A program made the position numbers and the translations under genes. The notes beneath the pieces are model-generated. The model searched no databases. It was not told where the DNA came from and was given only the letters and a program-made list of their open reading frames with translations. Source: CAILZL01 sp050181835 (GTDB lineage Bacteria > Pseudomonadota > Gammaproteobacteria > Steroidobacterales > Steroidobacteraceae). From it: DNA of 64,000 nucleotides. The DNA lies in contig JBFXCU010000012.1 in the NCBI GenBank assembly GCA_050181835.1, forward strand, positions 1 to 64,000, written 5' to 3'. Of the stretch, positions 25,304 to 34,276 are shown piece by piece. The number at the start of each line of letters is the position of its first letter. Position 1 is the first letter of the stretch.

Positions 25304-25339
25304 TGGCTGGAACACAGCCCTTACGACCTTGTAGGCTCC

Positions 25340-25345
25340 TATAAT
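25340..25345 (+). promoter_or_regulatory. Possible -10 box placing the mnmA transcript start at its ATG
   Basis: A perfect TATAAT ends seven bases before the mnmA ATG and no Shine-Dalgarno sequence is seen, so the message could be leaderless. The -35 region (GCCCTT at 17 bases) is poor. Confidence 0.3.
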
Positions 25346-25351
25346 GGCCGC

Positions 25352-26488
25352 ATGAACTTCCCTTCTGCCCCAGTCCCGGCTCCTTTGGTGATCGTTGGTA
25401 TGTCCGGCGGCGTAGATTCATCTGTTGCTGCTCATCTGTTACTGCAACAGGGCTACCGCGTTGAAGGTCTGTTCATGAGTAACTGGGAAGAAGACGAAGA
25501 TGGTTACTGCACTAGCGCTCAGGATTATCAGGATGCTCGGCAAGTATGCACACAGCTTGGTATCGCGCTACACAAAGTCAGCTTCGCCAAAGAATACCGT
25601 GATCGCGTCTTTGAACATTTCCTGACCGAGTATCGCGCTGGTAGAACGCCCAATCCTGACGTGCTGTGCAATCGCGAAATTAAATTTGGTGTCTGTTTCG
25701 AATATGCGCAACGCCTCGGTGCAGACTGGATGGCTACCGGACACTATGCGCGCGTGGTTCATGCGTCAGTTTCATCCGCCAGATTGTTGAAAGGCTTGGA
25801 TGCGAGCAAGGATCAAAGCTATTTCCTGCACGCCATGCCCAGTGCAGTCTTGGCTAAAACCTTGTTCCCAGTGGGCGAGCTACATAAGGATGAAGTACGT
25901 CGCATCGCCAAACAGCTCGCCCTGCCCACGCACGACAAAAAAGATAGCACAGGAATTTGCTTTATTGGCGAACGGCCATTTGCCGAATTCCTGTCAAAGT
26001 ACCTGCCCGCCCAACCCGGCGAAATTCGCAGCATTGATGGTGATCTACTCGGCAAACACACGGGTCTGATGTATTATACCCTCGGTCAACGTCAAGGGCT
26101 CGGCATCGGCGGCAAAGCCAATCATGCAGAAGAACCTTGGTTTGTTGTCAGGAAGAATTTAAAGCACAATCAGCTCATCGTCGTGCAAGGCCATGATCAT
26201 CCAGCCATGCAACAGATCGCGCTAGATGCGGTTGAACTCAGTTGGATTGCTGGCACGCTACCCGCTGCAAATTTCACCTGCACTGCCAAAGCGCGTTATC
26301 GACAAGCCGATCAGCAATGTACGGTGACGATCGGTAATAACAATACCGCCCATGTTGAATTTGACTCGCCACAACGCGCCATCACACCAGGTCAGTATGT
26401 GGTCTTCTATGACGGCGAGACCTGTTTGGGTGGCGGGGTCATTGATGCGACGGTGAGTGCTTATGCAACTGAGAAAAGGGTTGCTTGA
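25352..26488 (+). CDS. mnmA: tRNA-specific 2-thiouridylase
   Basis: Thiolates U34 of tRNAs for Glu, Gln and Lys, using sulfur relayed to an active-site Cys. It is 378 residues, with PP-loop GMSGGVDSSVAA (16-27), catalytic Cys in NPDVLCNREIKFG (near 110), and second Cys in DSTGICFIGER (near 207). The C-terminal beta-barrel domain is complete. The ATG fits the family start, though no ribosome binding site is visible. Confidence 0.96.
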   Translation: MNFPSAPVPAPLVIVGMSGGVDSSVAAHLLLQQGYRVEGLFMSNWEEDEDGYCTSAQDYQDARQVCTQLGIALHKVSFAKEYRDRVFEHFLTEYRAGRTPNPDVLCNREIKFGVCFEYAQRLGADWMATGHYARVVHASVSSARLLKGLDASKDQSYFLHAMPSAVLAKTLFPVGELHKDEVRRIAKQLALPTHDKKDSTGICFIGERPFAEFLSKYLPAQPGEIRSIDGDLLGKHTGLMYYTLGQRQGLGIGGKANHAEEPWFVVRKNLKHNQLIVVQGHDHPAMQQIALDAVELSWIAGTLPAANFTCTAKARYRQADQQCTVTIGNNNTAHVEFDSPQRAITPGQYVVFYDGETCLGGGVIDATVSAYATEKRVA

Positions 26489-26684
26489 CAGGAAGTTGCT
26501 TTCCCTACTGGTTTAGTCTTGGCGTGCAATCCTCCATCTAACTCAAACTCAGCCAGCCAACTGCGGAAACTAACAACCAGGTGCTGGCATGAGTAGAAGT
26601 TTCCGCATAGATTCGCACTACGCTGTTGCGATATTTCAGTGAGCGAAACAGCTGGCGAAGTATGTCGCACAGTTCCAAGCACCA

Positions 26685-28940
26685 TTATTTGGTGGTCGAA
26701 GATTCAAACCTGCGCGGTGCAATCCACAGTCGAAATACGAACCATGCCACTAACAAGGCACCAACCGCGAATATCGTATCACCGGGAACGCGCATCCATA
26801 CCAACAGATGTATCAGCGGTTGATGCATGAACTCGGCTGAGCGTGCGAACCAATAACCTTTTTCTAACGCCGCTTGTAATTGCAGTACACCAATGGGTAA
26901 CAGTGTTAGCAATGCCATCAGGCCTAGCCCTATATTGAGTGACCAGAACGCCGCCCGCAGCGCGCCCTGATGCCACTCAATTTCCGGTTTCAGGCCTCGT
27001 AAACAAAATAGCATCAAGCCAATTCCTAGCATGCCGTACACCCCAAATAGGGCTGTGTGTCCATGCAATGGCGTGAGATTCAGGCCTTGCATGTAATACA
27101 ACGCCAATGGCGTATTGATTAGAAAGCCGAACAATCCGGCCCCGACGATGTTCCAGAACGACACCGCAAGAAAGAACATGATTGGCCAACGATACCGTTC
27201 CATCCACGGTATAGCGCGGCTATGTGTCCAGGTTTCATGTGCTTCTAGGCCGATCAATGCTAACGGCACGACTTCCAACGCTGAAAAGGAAGCGCCCAAT
27301 GCCAGTACCGCAGTCGGAGTGCCTGCCCAATACAGGTGATGGAAGGTACCTAGCACACCACCTGCCATGAACACTACGGTAGCGAATAGGACATTAGTGG
27401 TGGCAGTAGCTGCACGCACCAATCCCAGTTTTACGAACAGGAAGCTGATAACGGCGACAGCAAAGACCTCGAAGAAGCCTTCCACCCACAGATGTACTAC
27501 CCACCAACGCCAGTACTCGACCACAGAAATATGACTGTGCTCACTCCACATCAAGCCCGCGCCGTACAGCAAGCCGATGGCAATGATGGATACAAACAAC
27601 AAGCCGACGATAGATGCCATATCATCCTTGCACTGCAAAGCTGGCCATAACGCACGTCCCATCAAGGTTAGCCAGAGCATGAGGCCAATGAACAAAAATA
27701 TCTGCCAGAAGCGTCCAATGTCAGTGTACTCCCAGCCTTGATGGCCAAACCAGAAGTTATATTTCAGTCCCATCTTCTGCATAACCGCAAACCACTGTCC
27801 AGTGAATGCACCGACCACAATGATCAATAGACAGGCAAATAGGAAGTTGACCCCAAGACGTTGGAATTTTGGTTCATGTCCGGATATCGCGGGTGCGATA
27901 TACAAACCCGTACCCAGCCACGCTGTGGCAATCCACAACACTGCTAATTCTGTATGCCAGCTACGGGTAAGTGAATAAGGTAGGTAGTTGGAAATTTCAA
28001 AGCCATAAAACTGCTTTTCTACCTGATAGTGAGCGGTGATGGCGCCGAGCAAAATCTGCGTTAGAAACAAAGCGACCACTATCCAGAAATACTTCTGCGT
28101 CGCGCGCATCGACGGAGTGACTATGAGGTCCTTGAGCGGATCACTTACAGGAGGCACCAGTGCCGGTAATTTGCCGTGATAAGCGGCGTAATGCCACGCC
28201 AACAAGCCGATGCCTGCCAGCATGAACAGTATGCTGAACACCGTCCACAGGAAGGTACCAGCGGTAGGGGTGTTACCCACCAGCGGTTCATACGGCCAGT
28301 TGCTGGTGTAGCTGGCCTTTGATTCGGGACGCTCGGTGACGGTTGCCCATGAAGTCCAGAAGAAAAATGCGGTTAGTTGGCGACGATGCTCTACTGTATC
28401 GATGCTGCCATCGCGCATCGCATAAGTTTCGCGCAGCTTGGCCATCGCCGGATCGGTTGAAAACAGGCTGGCGTAATGCGCCGCTACTTCAATGGTGGCC
28501 TGCGCACGATCATCAGACAACGTGATCGTCCCGGTTGCGGCATCATAAGTATTTGGACGCAGTTCCTGTCGTAAGCGCGCCTTCAGTGAGTCCTGCTGTG
28601 CCTCACTCAATTCCGAATAGCTAGTGCTATGGTCACGACTAGCCCAGAGCTCCAGCAGTGCACTGGATTCGCGATGCAGCCAGTCAGCACTCCAGTCTGG
28701 TGCGACCAAGGCACCATGGCCCCAAATAGAACCCAACTGTTGGCCACCGGTGGTCTGCCACACTTGACGGCCCGTTTCCATGTCAGCGCGGGTGTACAGC
28801 AGCTGACCACTTGCTGAAACCACTTGCTCAGGCAACGGTGGTGCATGCAAATATACTTCACGCCCCATCCACAGCAGTATCGTGAATGAGATAGCAAGTA
28901 ATAACCCAAGGCCAATCCACAGTCGTTTTGTTGATGTCAC
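26685..28940 (-). CDS. norZ: Quinol-dependent nitric-oxide reductase
   Basis: Reduces NO to N2O with electrons from quinol, at the cytoplasmic membrane. Its 751 residues combine an N-terminal periplasmic domain fused to a NorB catalytic subunit, which marks the single-subunit qNor type. Near residues 60-90 are RQVWQTTGGQQLGSIWGHGA, then about 12 membrane helices carrying the haem and non-haem iron His: SWHTELAVLW, VHLWVEGFFEVF, FHHLYWAG and GHTALFGVYGMLG. It lies 90 bases after a truncated globin and downstream of nsrR, which points to NO detoxification rather than full denitrification. Confidence 0.93.
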   Translation of the reverse strand: MTSTKRLWIGLGLLLAISFTILLWMGREVYLHAPPLPEQVVSASGQLLYTRADMETGRQVWQTTGGQQLGSIWGHGALVAPDWSADWLHRESSALLELWASRDHSTSYSELSEAQQDSLKARLRQELRPNTYDAATGTITLSDDRAQATIEVAAHYASLFSTDPAMAKLRETYAMRDGSIDTVEHRRQLTAFFFWTSWATVTERPESKASYTSNWPYEPLVGNTPTAGTFLWTVFSILFMLAGIGLLAWHYAAYHGKLPALVPPVSDPLKDLIVTPSMRATQKYFWIVVALFLTQILLGAITAHYQVEKQFYGFEISNYLPYSLTRSWHTELAVLWIATAWLGTGLYIAPAISGHEPKFQRLGVNFLFACLLIIVVGAFTGQWFAVMQKMGLKYNFWFGHQGWEYTDIGRFWQIFLFIGLMLWLTLMGRALWPALQCKDDMASIVGLLFVSIIAIGLLYGAGLMWSEHSHISVVEYWRWWVVHLWVEGFFEVFAVAVISFLFVKLGLVRAATATTNVLFATVVFMAGGVLGTFHHLYWAGTPTAVLALGASFSALEVVPLALIGLEAHETWTHSRAIPWMERYRWPIMFFLAVSFWNIVGAGLFGFLINTPLALYYMQGLNLTPLHGHTALFGVYGMLGIGLMLFCLRGLKPEIEWHQGALRAAFWSLNIGLGLMALLTLLPIGVLQLQAALEKGYWFARSAEFMHQPLIHLLVWMRVPGDTIFAVGALLVAWFVFRLWIAPRRFESSTTK

Positions 28941-29030
28941 AAGATGCTTCCCAATGTAGCGCGTAGCAGTTGTTTTACCGAGAAACGATTATTGATCTGA
29001 TCAGCGGTTTGATTTGTCACACCCTGCGTG

Positions 29031-29498
29031 TCAATTCATCACTAATGACGAGTCAATAAAACGTTGGCCTTTTTGTAGCAGCTCACCATTTGCGGCAGCT
29101 CGCCCCATTTCGAGACTGGATGCGATCAACTTTGCGCGCGCAATGAATTGATCAGCTGCGACCGGCGGGCAGACTTCCCGTACGGTGGTTATAAAGAGCG
29201 CCAGCCATTGATCGAAATGACGAGCATCAATAGGTAATGCGGCATGCTTTTGCATGGGATGGCCGTGATAACGACCACTGCTCAAGGTTACTGACGACCA
29301 GAATGCGAACATACGTTGTAGGTGAGGCTCCCAATCGGGAATGCGCGCCGAAAAAATCGGCCCTAGCAGGGTATCGGCACGAACTGTTATGTAAAACAGA
29401 CGTACTACACGCTCAATTAGTGCCTCATCAATGCCGTTATTAGCATAGCTGTTACTATGATTTTGGTTGTGTGACGACTCTGAAATGCTGCTTTTCAA
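29031..29498 (-). CDS. Group III truncated haemoglobin
   Basis: 155 residues. After a poorly conserved His/Asn/Ser-rich N-terminus of about 20 residues comes a globin core: IERVVRLFYITVRADTLLGPIF, WEPHLQRMFAFWSSVTLSSGRYHGHPMQKH, and the proximal His in ARHFDQWLALFITTVREV. These are features of the group III (trHb3) family, whose members bind O2 or NO. Being between nsrR and norZ suggests a part in NO scavenging or delivery. Ligand chemistry cannot be read from sequence. Confidence 0.85.
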   Translation of the reverse strand: MKSSISESSHNQNHSNSYANNGIDEALIERVVRLFYITVRADTLLGPIFSARIPDWEPHLQRMFAFWSSVTLSSGRYHGHPMQKHAALPIDARHFDQWLALFITTVREVCPPVAADQFIARAKLIASSLEMGRAAANGELLQKGQRFIDSSLVMN

Positions 29499-29549
29499 AA
29501 TGAATACTACGCACTGTTGTACTTATGCGCGAGCATGAAGGATTAAAGA

Positions 29550-29564
29550 GGTATATTCAATACC
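29550..29564. promoter_or_regulatory. Candidate NsrR or FNR/DNR-type operator before the globin-norZ genes
   Basis: GGTATATTCAATACC is an imperfect dyad with five-base arms (GGTAT/ATACC), 52 bases upstream of the globin start. Its AT-rich centre with GTAT/ATAC arms resembles NsrR boxes of several proteobacteria. A second dyad, AGCTTAGTAAGCT (about 29591-29603), lies nearer the nsrR end. Assignment is tentative. Confidence 0.35.
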
Positions 29565-29608
29565 ACTTTATGTAGGCGGATATACTTATTAGCTTAGTAA
29601 GCTGAGAT

Positions 29609-30049
29609 TTATGCAGACAACAGTTTACGCATCCGGCGCAAGCTGTTGGGATTGTCAATTAGATCAGCCAGAGAATAAGTATCGAGCACAGCCAAGAACG
29701 CCAGTACTGCCTCTTTCAGCGGGCCACGCAATCCGCATGCGGACACAATGAGACACGTGTTGTGCTCGGCATCGAAGCATTCAACCAGCGCAAAACCATC
29801 TTCGGTGACGCGGACGATGTCGCCAATATTGATATCACTCGCGCTGCGTTGCAGGGTTAAACCGCCGCCACGGCCACGCTGACTTATGATAAACCCCGCT
29901 TGCACTAAGGTTTGCGTGACTTTCATCAGGTGATTGCGCGATATCTTGTAGCGATCTGCGACTTCCTCAATGGTATGCAGCTGCCCGGGTTCCATCGCCA
30001 ATAGCATCAACAATCGAAGTGCGTAGTCAGTATGAACGGTTAAGCGCAT
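29609..30049 (-). CDS. nsrR: Rrf2-family nitric-oxide-sensing repressor NsrR
   Basis: Winged-helix Rrf2 regulator of 146 residues. The recognition helix region reads YKISRNHLMKVTQTLVQAGF, followed by the wing RGRGGGLTL. Three Cys in ECFDAEHNTCLIVSACGL (near 91-105) match the spacing that binds a [Fe-S] cluster in NsrR. NO destroys the cluster and relieves repression, typically of hmp, nor and related genes; norZ and the globin are the obvious targets here. The opening MRLTVHTDYALRLLMLLA is characteristic. Confidence 0.9.
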   Translation of the reverse strand: MRLTVHTDYALRLLMLLAMEPGQLHTIEEVADRYKISRNHLMKVTQTLVQAGFIISQRGRGGGLTLQRSASDINIGDIVRVTEDGFALVECFDAEHNTCLIVSACGLRGPLKEAVLAFLAVLDTYSLADLIDNPNSLRRMRKLLSA

Positions 30050-30380
30050 AGGTTGAAAATGATAATTGGGTTATGTTGCTGTTAATGTATGCGGCAGTAA
30101 CGATTCCAACTAGAAGTGATAAAGCACGAAATTTATCGCGCACTACGATCACTTTTTGGCTGATTTGGTGGTTCGCAACCATATCAGAGTATTAGCTCCA
30201 TCTTCTCATTTCAGCTTCCTTGGACTCGTATTTCCAAGTTTTCTTGGCGATGTAGAGCTTGTTGTTTCCCACAATGACTTTGTTCAAGGTTACTAGCATC
30301 AAATTATCCGTATAGCTACAACGAACCGTCGTGCCATAGCTAAAAGCTCCATTTGGAAAAATACTTCCCGTGTTCAGGAA
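30050..30380. other. 331-base gap between nsrR and kynA with a non-initiated open stretch
   Basis: No gene is supported. On the minus strand, an open stretch runs from the kynA stop codon to TAA at 30192-30194, in the kynA frame, and would encode about 62 residues including GAFSYGTTVRCSYTDN and LYIAKKTWKYESKEAEMRR. It looks protein-like but has no start codon early in the frame and no recognised family. The rest (30050-30191) should hold the nsrR promoter; no clear boxes seen. Confidence 0.35.
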
Positions 30381-31241
30381 TTACATTGAGGTTCTAACCG
30401 ACCATAACTCAGGAAAAAATCGCAGCTCTAACGCTTTATTCAAGTAGTTCACACCGCTGGTGCCACCGGTGCCGCGTTTATAACCAATGATGCGTTCCAC
30501 TGTTTTCATATGACTGAATCGCCACAGCTGGAACTGATGATCCAGATCGACCAGCTTTTCAGCAAGTTCATATAGATCCCAGTGCTCAGCACGACTGTGA
30601 TACACCGCCAACCATGCGGCAGCCACCTGTTTGCTGGCTCGATAAGGCTGTGACCAATCACGATCCAGATAGTCAGCGGGAATGCCAAAGCCACGGCGGC
30701 TGAGTAGTCGTAGCGTTTCATCGTACAATGCCGGGCTATTCAGTACCCGCTGTAACTTTGCATAGATATCGGTATGACGCTTGTATACTTCTATCATGTT
30801 GGGGTTCTTGTTGCCGATCAGAAACTCCAGCATGCGGTATTGATAGGACTGAAAGCCTGAAGCCTTACCCAATGAATTACGGAATGCCGAATATTCCATT
30901 GGCGTCATGGTGGCTAGCACATCCCATGACTGCGTCAGCTGTGCCTGAATGCGTGACAGTCGCATCAGACACTTGCCTACCGGACCAAGATCATCGCGTT
31001 GAATATGCTTGATTGCCGCCAGCAGCTCATGGATGCATAGCTTCATCCAGAGTTCACTAGCTTGATGAATGATGATGAACAGCATTTCATCGTGTTCAAA
31101 AGTGTTGGGCTGTTGCGCACTAAGCAGCTGATCAAGATTCAGGTACTCACCATAACTTTTGGAGTCGCCCAGATCCCAATGTACAGACTCGTTGCTGATA
31201 TCAATGGCCGCATGCGTCAACGGATTTTCAGGGGTCGTCAT
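30381..31241 (-). CDS. kynA: Tryptophan 2,3-dioxygenase
   Basis: Haem enzyme that opens the indole ring of tryptophan to N-formylkynurenine, the first step of the kynurenine pathway. 286 residues from ATG 31241 (GTG 31256 also in frame). FIIIHQASELWMKLCIHEL carries the substrate-binding His. The axial haem His is in WRFSHMKTVERIIGYKRGTGGTSGVNYL near the C-terminus. Other kynurenine genes are not in the window. It is the last of three tightly spaced minus-strand genes, 41 bases after the metallopeptidase gene. Confidence 0.95.
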   Translation of the reverse strand: MTTPENPLTHAAIDISNESVHWDLGDSKSYGEYLNLDQLLSAQQPNTFEHDEMLFIIIHQASELWMKLCIHELLAAIKHIQRDDLGPVGKCLMRLSRIQAQLTQSWDVLATMTPMEYSAFRNSLGKASGFQSYQYRMLEFLIGNKNPNMIEVYKRHTDIYAKLQRVLNSPALYDETLRLLSRRGFGIPADYLDRDWSQPYRASKQVAAAWLAVYHSRAEHWDLYELAEKLVDLDHQFQLWRFSHMKTVERIIGYKRGTGGTSGVNYLNKALELRFFPELWSVRTSM

Positions 31242-31282
31242 GAGTATTCTGATCACTAAGTGTTAATTGGAAGAAATATGGC

Positions 31283-32026
31283 TTATCTACTGATAAATAT
31301 CCATGCCGGCACCTGTTTCCATGCCTTGTTTAGTTCCTTGTCCAAGCGCCGATAGTCAGGCTCGCAAGCCTCAACTAGATCCCAAAACTGCGATGAATGG
31401 TTCATGTGACGGGTGTGGCATAGCTCATGAATCATCAAGTAATGCAGTACTTCCGGCTGCAAAAACGCCGCGCAAAGGTTCAGGCTGATGGTACCAGAGG
31501 TCGAACAGCTGCCCCAGCGGGTACGCTGACGACGAATCTGTAATCTGTCAAACTTGAAGTCATGAGTAACGGCCAGCTGTTGTAGCCGCTGCTGAAATTC
31601 CTGGTGCAGCAGCTCATTCAGCCAACCAACCAACAAGCGTGACCAAGCTTTACTCTCGGTAATCGGGCCACGTAACAATAGCTGTGATTGATTCAATGTT
31701 TTTAATCTTGGGAATCCAGTCTCGTAACGATACTCGATATGCATCAGATGCCCAATCGACGGTAATACCAGTTCAGCAGGAGGGGTTAATGCACGTTGCT
31801 GGGCAATGCATTCGCTGACTCGCACATTAATCCAGTCGCGATGCTTGCTGACAAATTGCTGCACTCTGCTGGCTGAAGTTCGTGGCGGCACTACCACCTC
31901 AACTCTACCCGCCGGATAGATTTTTATGGACAGCCGCCGTGTTCGTGGACTGACGCGTACTTGCCACGCTGCATCGACTTGCTCAACCAGCAACGGTAGC
32001 TGTTGATGACTACTGAAATCCATCAT
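31283..32026 (-). CDS. YgjP-like M48-family metallopeptidase
   Basis: 247 residues of the DUF45/YgjP type. The N-terminal part binds no recognised ligand; the C-terminal part has RQRTRWGSCSTSGTISLNL followed by the zinc motif HELCHTRHMNHSSQFW (HExxH plus a third His), as in SprT- and WLM-like metalloproteases. Substrates of the family are not established. It starts six bases after the stop of the secreted helical-repeat gene and precedes kynA. Confidence 0.85.
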   Translation of the reverse strand: MMDFSSHQQLPLLVEQVDAAWQVRVSPRTRRLSIKIYPAGRVEVVVPPRTSASRVQQFVSKHRDWINVRVSECIAQQRALTPPAELVLPSIGHLMHIEYRYETGFPRLKTLNQSQLLLRGPITESKAWSRLLVGWLNELLHQEFQQRLQQLAVTHDFKFDRLQIRRQRTRWGSCSTSGTISLNLCAAFLQPEVLHYLMIHELCHTRHMNHSSQFWDLVEACEPDYRRLDKELNKAWKQVPAWIFISR

Positions 32027-32032
32027 GTACGA

Positions 32033-32794
32033 CTAGTTCACCGTTAGGCTGCGCAACAAGGTCGATGCTGCCTGATAATCCGGCATCAGTATTAATGCCC
32101 GTTCCAACGCATTCCGGGCAGCAAGAGACTCACCATTGGCAATTGCCAGCTGACCGAGCAGGTAGCAGGATTCGGCATGACCCCATAGCACATTATGAGT
32201 AATCTGCACCAAGGCGGCGGCGTCATATGCCGCTACTACAGTCGATAGTGGTGCCATATCTTGCGGTTCCTTATCGTCCGCATGTAACCAGGCTGATACT
32301 AACTGCACTTGTGGCGATCTGCTGTCTATTTGCAGCGCTTGGTCAATTTCTGCATTACGCTGGCGCTTGTACAGCACGCTACGGAGAGGGCGCAGCTGCG
32401 CCAGTATAGACAGACAAGCGGCGTGTAGAGCATGACGAATGGCTAATGACGTGCCATCGACAGTGTTGGCTATTTTGCTGTCAGCGCACTCCTCTGCCAT
32501 CTGTGTAGCCAGCGCCGGATCATGCTTACCCAGCAGTTGCGCCAATTTCCATCGACCATAATCCAACTGTTGTTGCTGCTGCAACATATCTGACTCAGTA
32601 TCGAGTTCCAGCTGTGTTAGAGATTGAATGGCCAGTTGCAAGGAACGACTGTCCTCTGCATAAAATGCGTACTCCATTCGACCTGCCAAGTCATTGAGTT
32701 GCTCATTTTCTGACCACGCAGATACGCAGGCTAGCATTCCGGTCAGCAGTCCTACCAGCTTGGCGACGATGTGCAAGTGTCGCAATGAACCCAT
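32033..32794 (-). CDS. Exported helical-repeat protein of unknown function
   Basis: 253 residues with a signal peptide (about 1-28, hydrophobic core LVGLLTGMLACVSAW, likely cut near SAWS). The mature part is almost all helical with Ala/Leu/Gln-rich repeats; the last 35 residues (AIANGESLAARNALERALILMPDYQAA) look like a TPR unit. Several Cys could make disulfides in the periplasm. It opens the gene string that continues with the metallopeptidase and kynA. No named family recognised. Confidence 0.6.
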   Translation of the reverse strand: MGSLRHLHIVAKLVGLLTGMLACVSAWSENEQLNDLAGRMEYAFYAEDSRSLQLAIQSLTQLELDTESDMLQQQQQLDYGRWKLAQLLGKHDPALATQMAEECADSKIANTVDGTSLAIRHALHAACLSILAQLRPLRSVLYKRQRNAEIDQALQIDSRSPQVQLVSAWLHADDKEPQDMAPLSTVVAAYDAAALVQITHNVLWGHAESCYLLGQLAIANGESLAARNALERALILMPDYQAASTLLRSLTVN

Positions 32795-32903
32795 TGGGTA
32801 AACTCATGTTTGATAAACAGGAGCGATCATCACGCATTGCATTTGGCATTACAATCTCGCTGGTTAATTTGTTTTATTGCAACGCTAAACAAGGTGTCAC
32901 AAA

Positions 32904-33689
32904 TTGATCGACATTGGACTGAATCTTACCCATGACAGTTTCGACCATGATCGTAGTGAGTTGTTGGCGCGTGCCACTGCGGTCGGTGTCAACCATATGC
33001 TGATTACCGGTAGTGATCTGGCGCATAGCCATGCTGCATGGCAGCTAGCCAAACATGACCCGCAGCGATTGCGCGCCACGGCGGGCGTGCATCCGCATCA
33101 TGCTAAGGATTTGCTTGAAACTCAGTTATCCACCCTGCGGGAATTACTGATTGAACCGCTGGTGGTTGCCGTGGGTGAAAGCGGCTTGGATTACTGCCGT
33201 AATTTTTCCACGCCGGAGCAACAAGAGCAGGCCTTTCGCTGGCAATTACAGCTAGCAGTTGAGACTGGCAAGCCGGTGTTTCTGCATCAGCGTGATGCGC
33301 ATGAAACCTTCGTTAGTATTTTGAACGACTACCTGCCGCGTATCAGCGGTGGGGTTGCGCATTGCTTTACCGGTACGCCTGAGCAGGCTCGTTGTTATGT
33401 GGAAATGGGCTTATACATCGGCATCACTGGCTGGATTTGCGATGAGCGTCGGGGGCAGAGTTTGCGTGCAGCGGTACGTGAGATTCCACTGAATCGGTTA
33501 TTGATAGAAACCGATGCACCGTATCTGATTCCACGCGATCTGAAACCCAAACCCAAGTCACATCGCAATGAACCTATGTACTTACCGGCGGTGCTACAGC
33601 GCCTTGCCGCATGTCGTGATGAATCGGTAGAGTTACTAGCAGAGGCCACCACTACCAATGCGCAGCGGCTATTCGCATGGCCGGTTTGA
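32904..33689 (+). CDS. tatD: TatD family metal-dependent DNase
   Basis: TIM-barrel hydrolase of 261 residues. It has the metal ligands in GVHPHHAK and GESGLDYCRNFSTPEQQEQAFRWQLQLA, the His in PVFLHQRDAHE, and the Asp in LLIETDAPYLIPRD. The opening MIDIGLNLTHDSF and the LITGSDL segment match TatD proper (3'-5' exonuclease in DNA repair) better than YcfH or YjjV. Translation starts at TTG 32904 after AAGGTG. In many relatives a TatD-family gene follows pilZ; here it stands elsewhere. Confidence 0.9.
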   Translation: MIDIGLNLTHDSFDHDRSELLARATAVGVNHMLITGSDLAHSHAAWQLAKHDPQRLRATAGVHPHHAKDLLETQLSTLRELLIEPLVVAVGESGLDYCRNFSTPEQQEQAFRWQLQLAVETGKPVFLHQRDAHETFVSILNDYLPRISGGVAHCFTGTPEQARCYVEMGLYIGITGWICDERRGQSLRAAVREIPLNRLLIETDAPYLIPRDLKPKPKSHRNEPMYLPAVLQRLAACRDESVELLAEATTTNAQRLFAWPV

Positions 33690-33700
33690 TTGCGGAACGC

Positions 33701-34276
33701 TTACCCATGCAGGTTGGGCTTGGCCTGCTGCTTGATACTGCGCCAGACATCGGCAAACGCCGCTGCGGCATTACCACGTGAGCGATCAATCATCGGAAAA
33801 TCTCTGGTCAGTTCATCGATGCGTACCACGTACTTGGGCTTGCCTTTAGGGAAGTCGCCGCGTTGAGTGAATACCAATCTGCCCTCTACTGGAACTGCAT
33901 CGGCTAACGATTTTATCGCGGCCATACGGTCATACAAAATGGATTGCGGATTGGCGAAGGTAAAACGCAGCTTGCGACCGATGGCGGTCCACTGAAACAT
34001 TTGATCACCACCAAATACCGCACCCGGCACATCAAATAAGTCCAACACTAGCAAACCACGTTCGGTAAGCAACAAATAGTTCAAATGCAGTTGACCGCCA
34101 CTGCCATTCGGAATCAATACATTGCGTAGCATTTCATAGGCAATGGAATTGATGATATCTTCATTGCGACGAATTATCCGTCGCGACAAGTAAGCACGGA
34201 TACCCGCGACCAGCCCTGCCGTCACTATGGCTGCACCAGCAACGGGATACACCCAAAACGGCACCACTTCATTCAT
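33701..34276 (-). CDS. Membrane-anchored NERD-domain protein
   Basis: 191 residues: an N-terminal membrane helix (about 7-27, WVYPVAGAAIVTAGLVAGIRA), then a NERD (nuclease-related) fold with LNYLLLTERGLLVLDLFDVPGAVFGGDQ. The usual active-site Lys of restriction-like nucleases is not evident, and the segment after it is divergent, so activity is uncertain. The ATG overlaps the thrC stop by eight bases, so it is probably the last gene of the thr operon. An upstream extension of 40 residues is out of keeping with the family. Confidence 0.7.
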   Translation of the reverse strand: MNEVVPFWVYPVAGAAIVTAGLVAGIRAYLSRRIIRRNEDIINSIAYEMLRNVLIPNGSGGQLHLNYLLLTERGLLVLDLFDVPGAVFGGDQMFQWTAIGRKLRFTFANPQSILYDRMAAIKSLADAVPVEGRLVFTQRGDFPKGKPKYVVRIDELTRDFPMIDRSRGNAAAAFADVWRSIKQQAKPNLHG

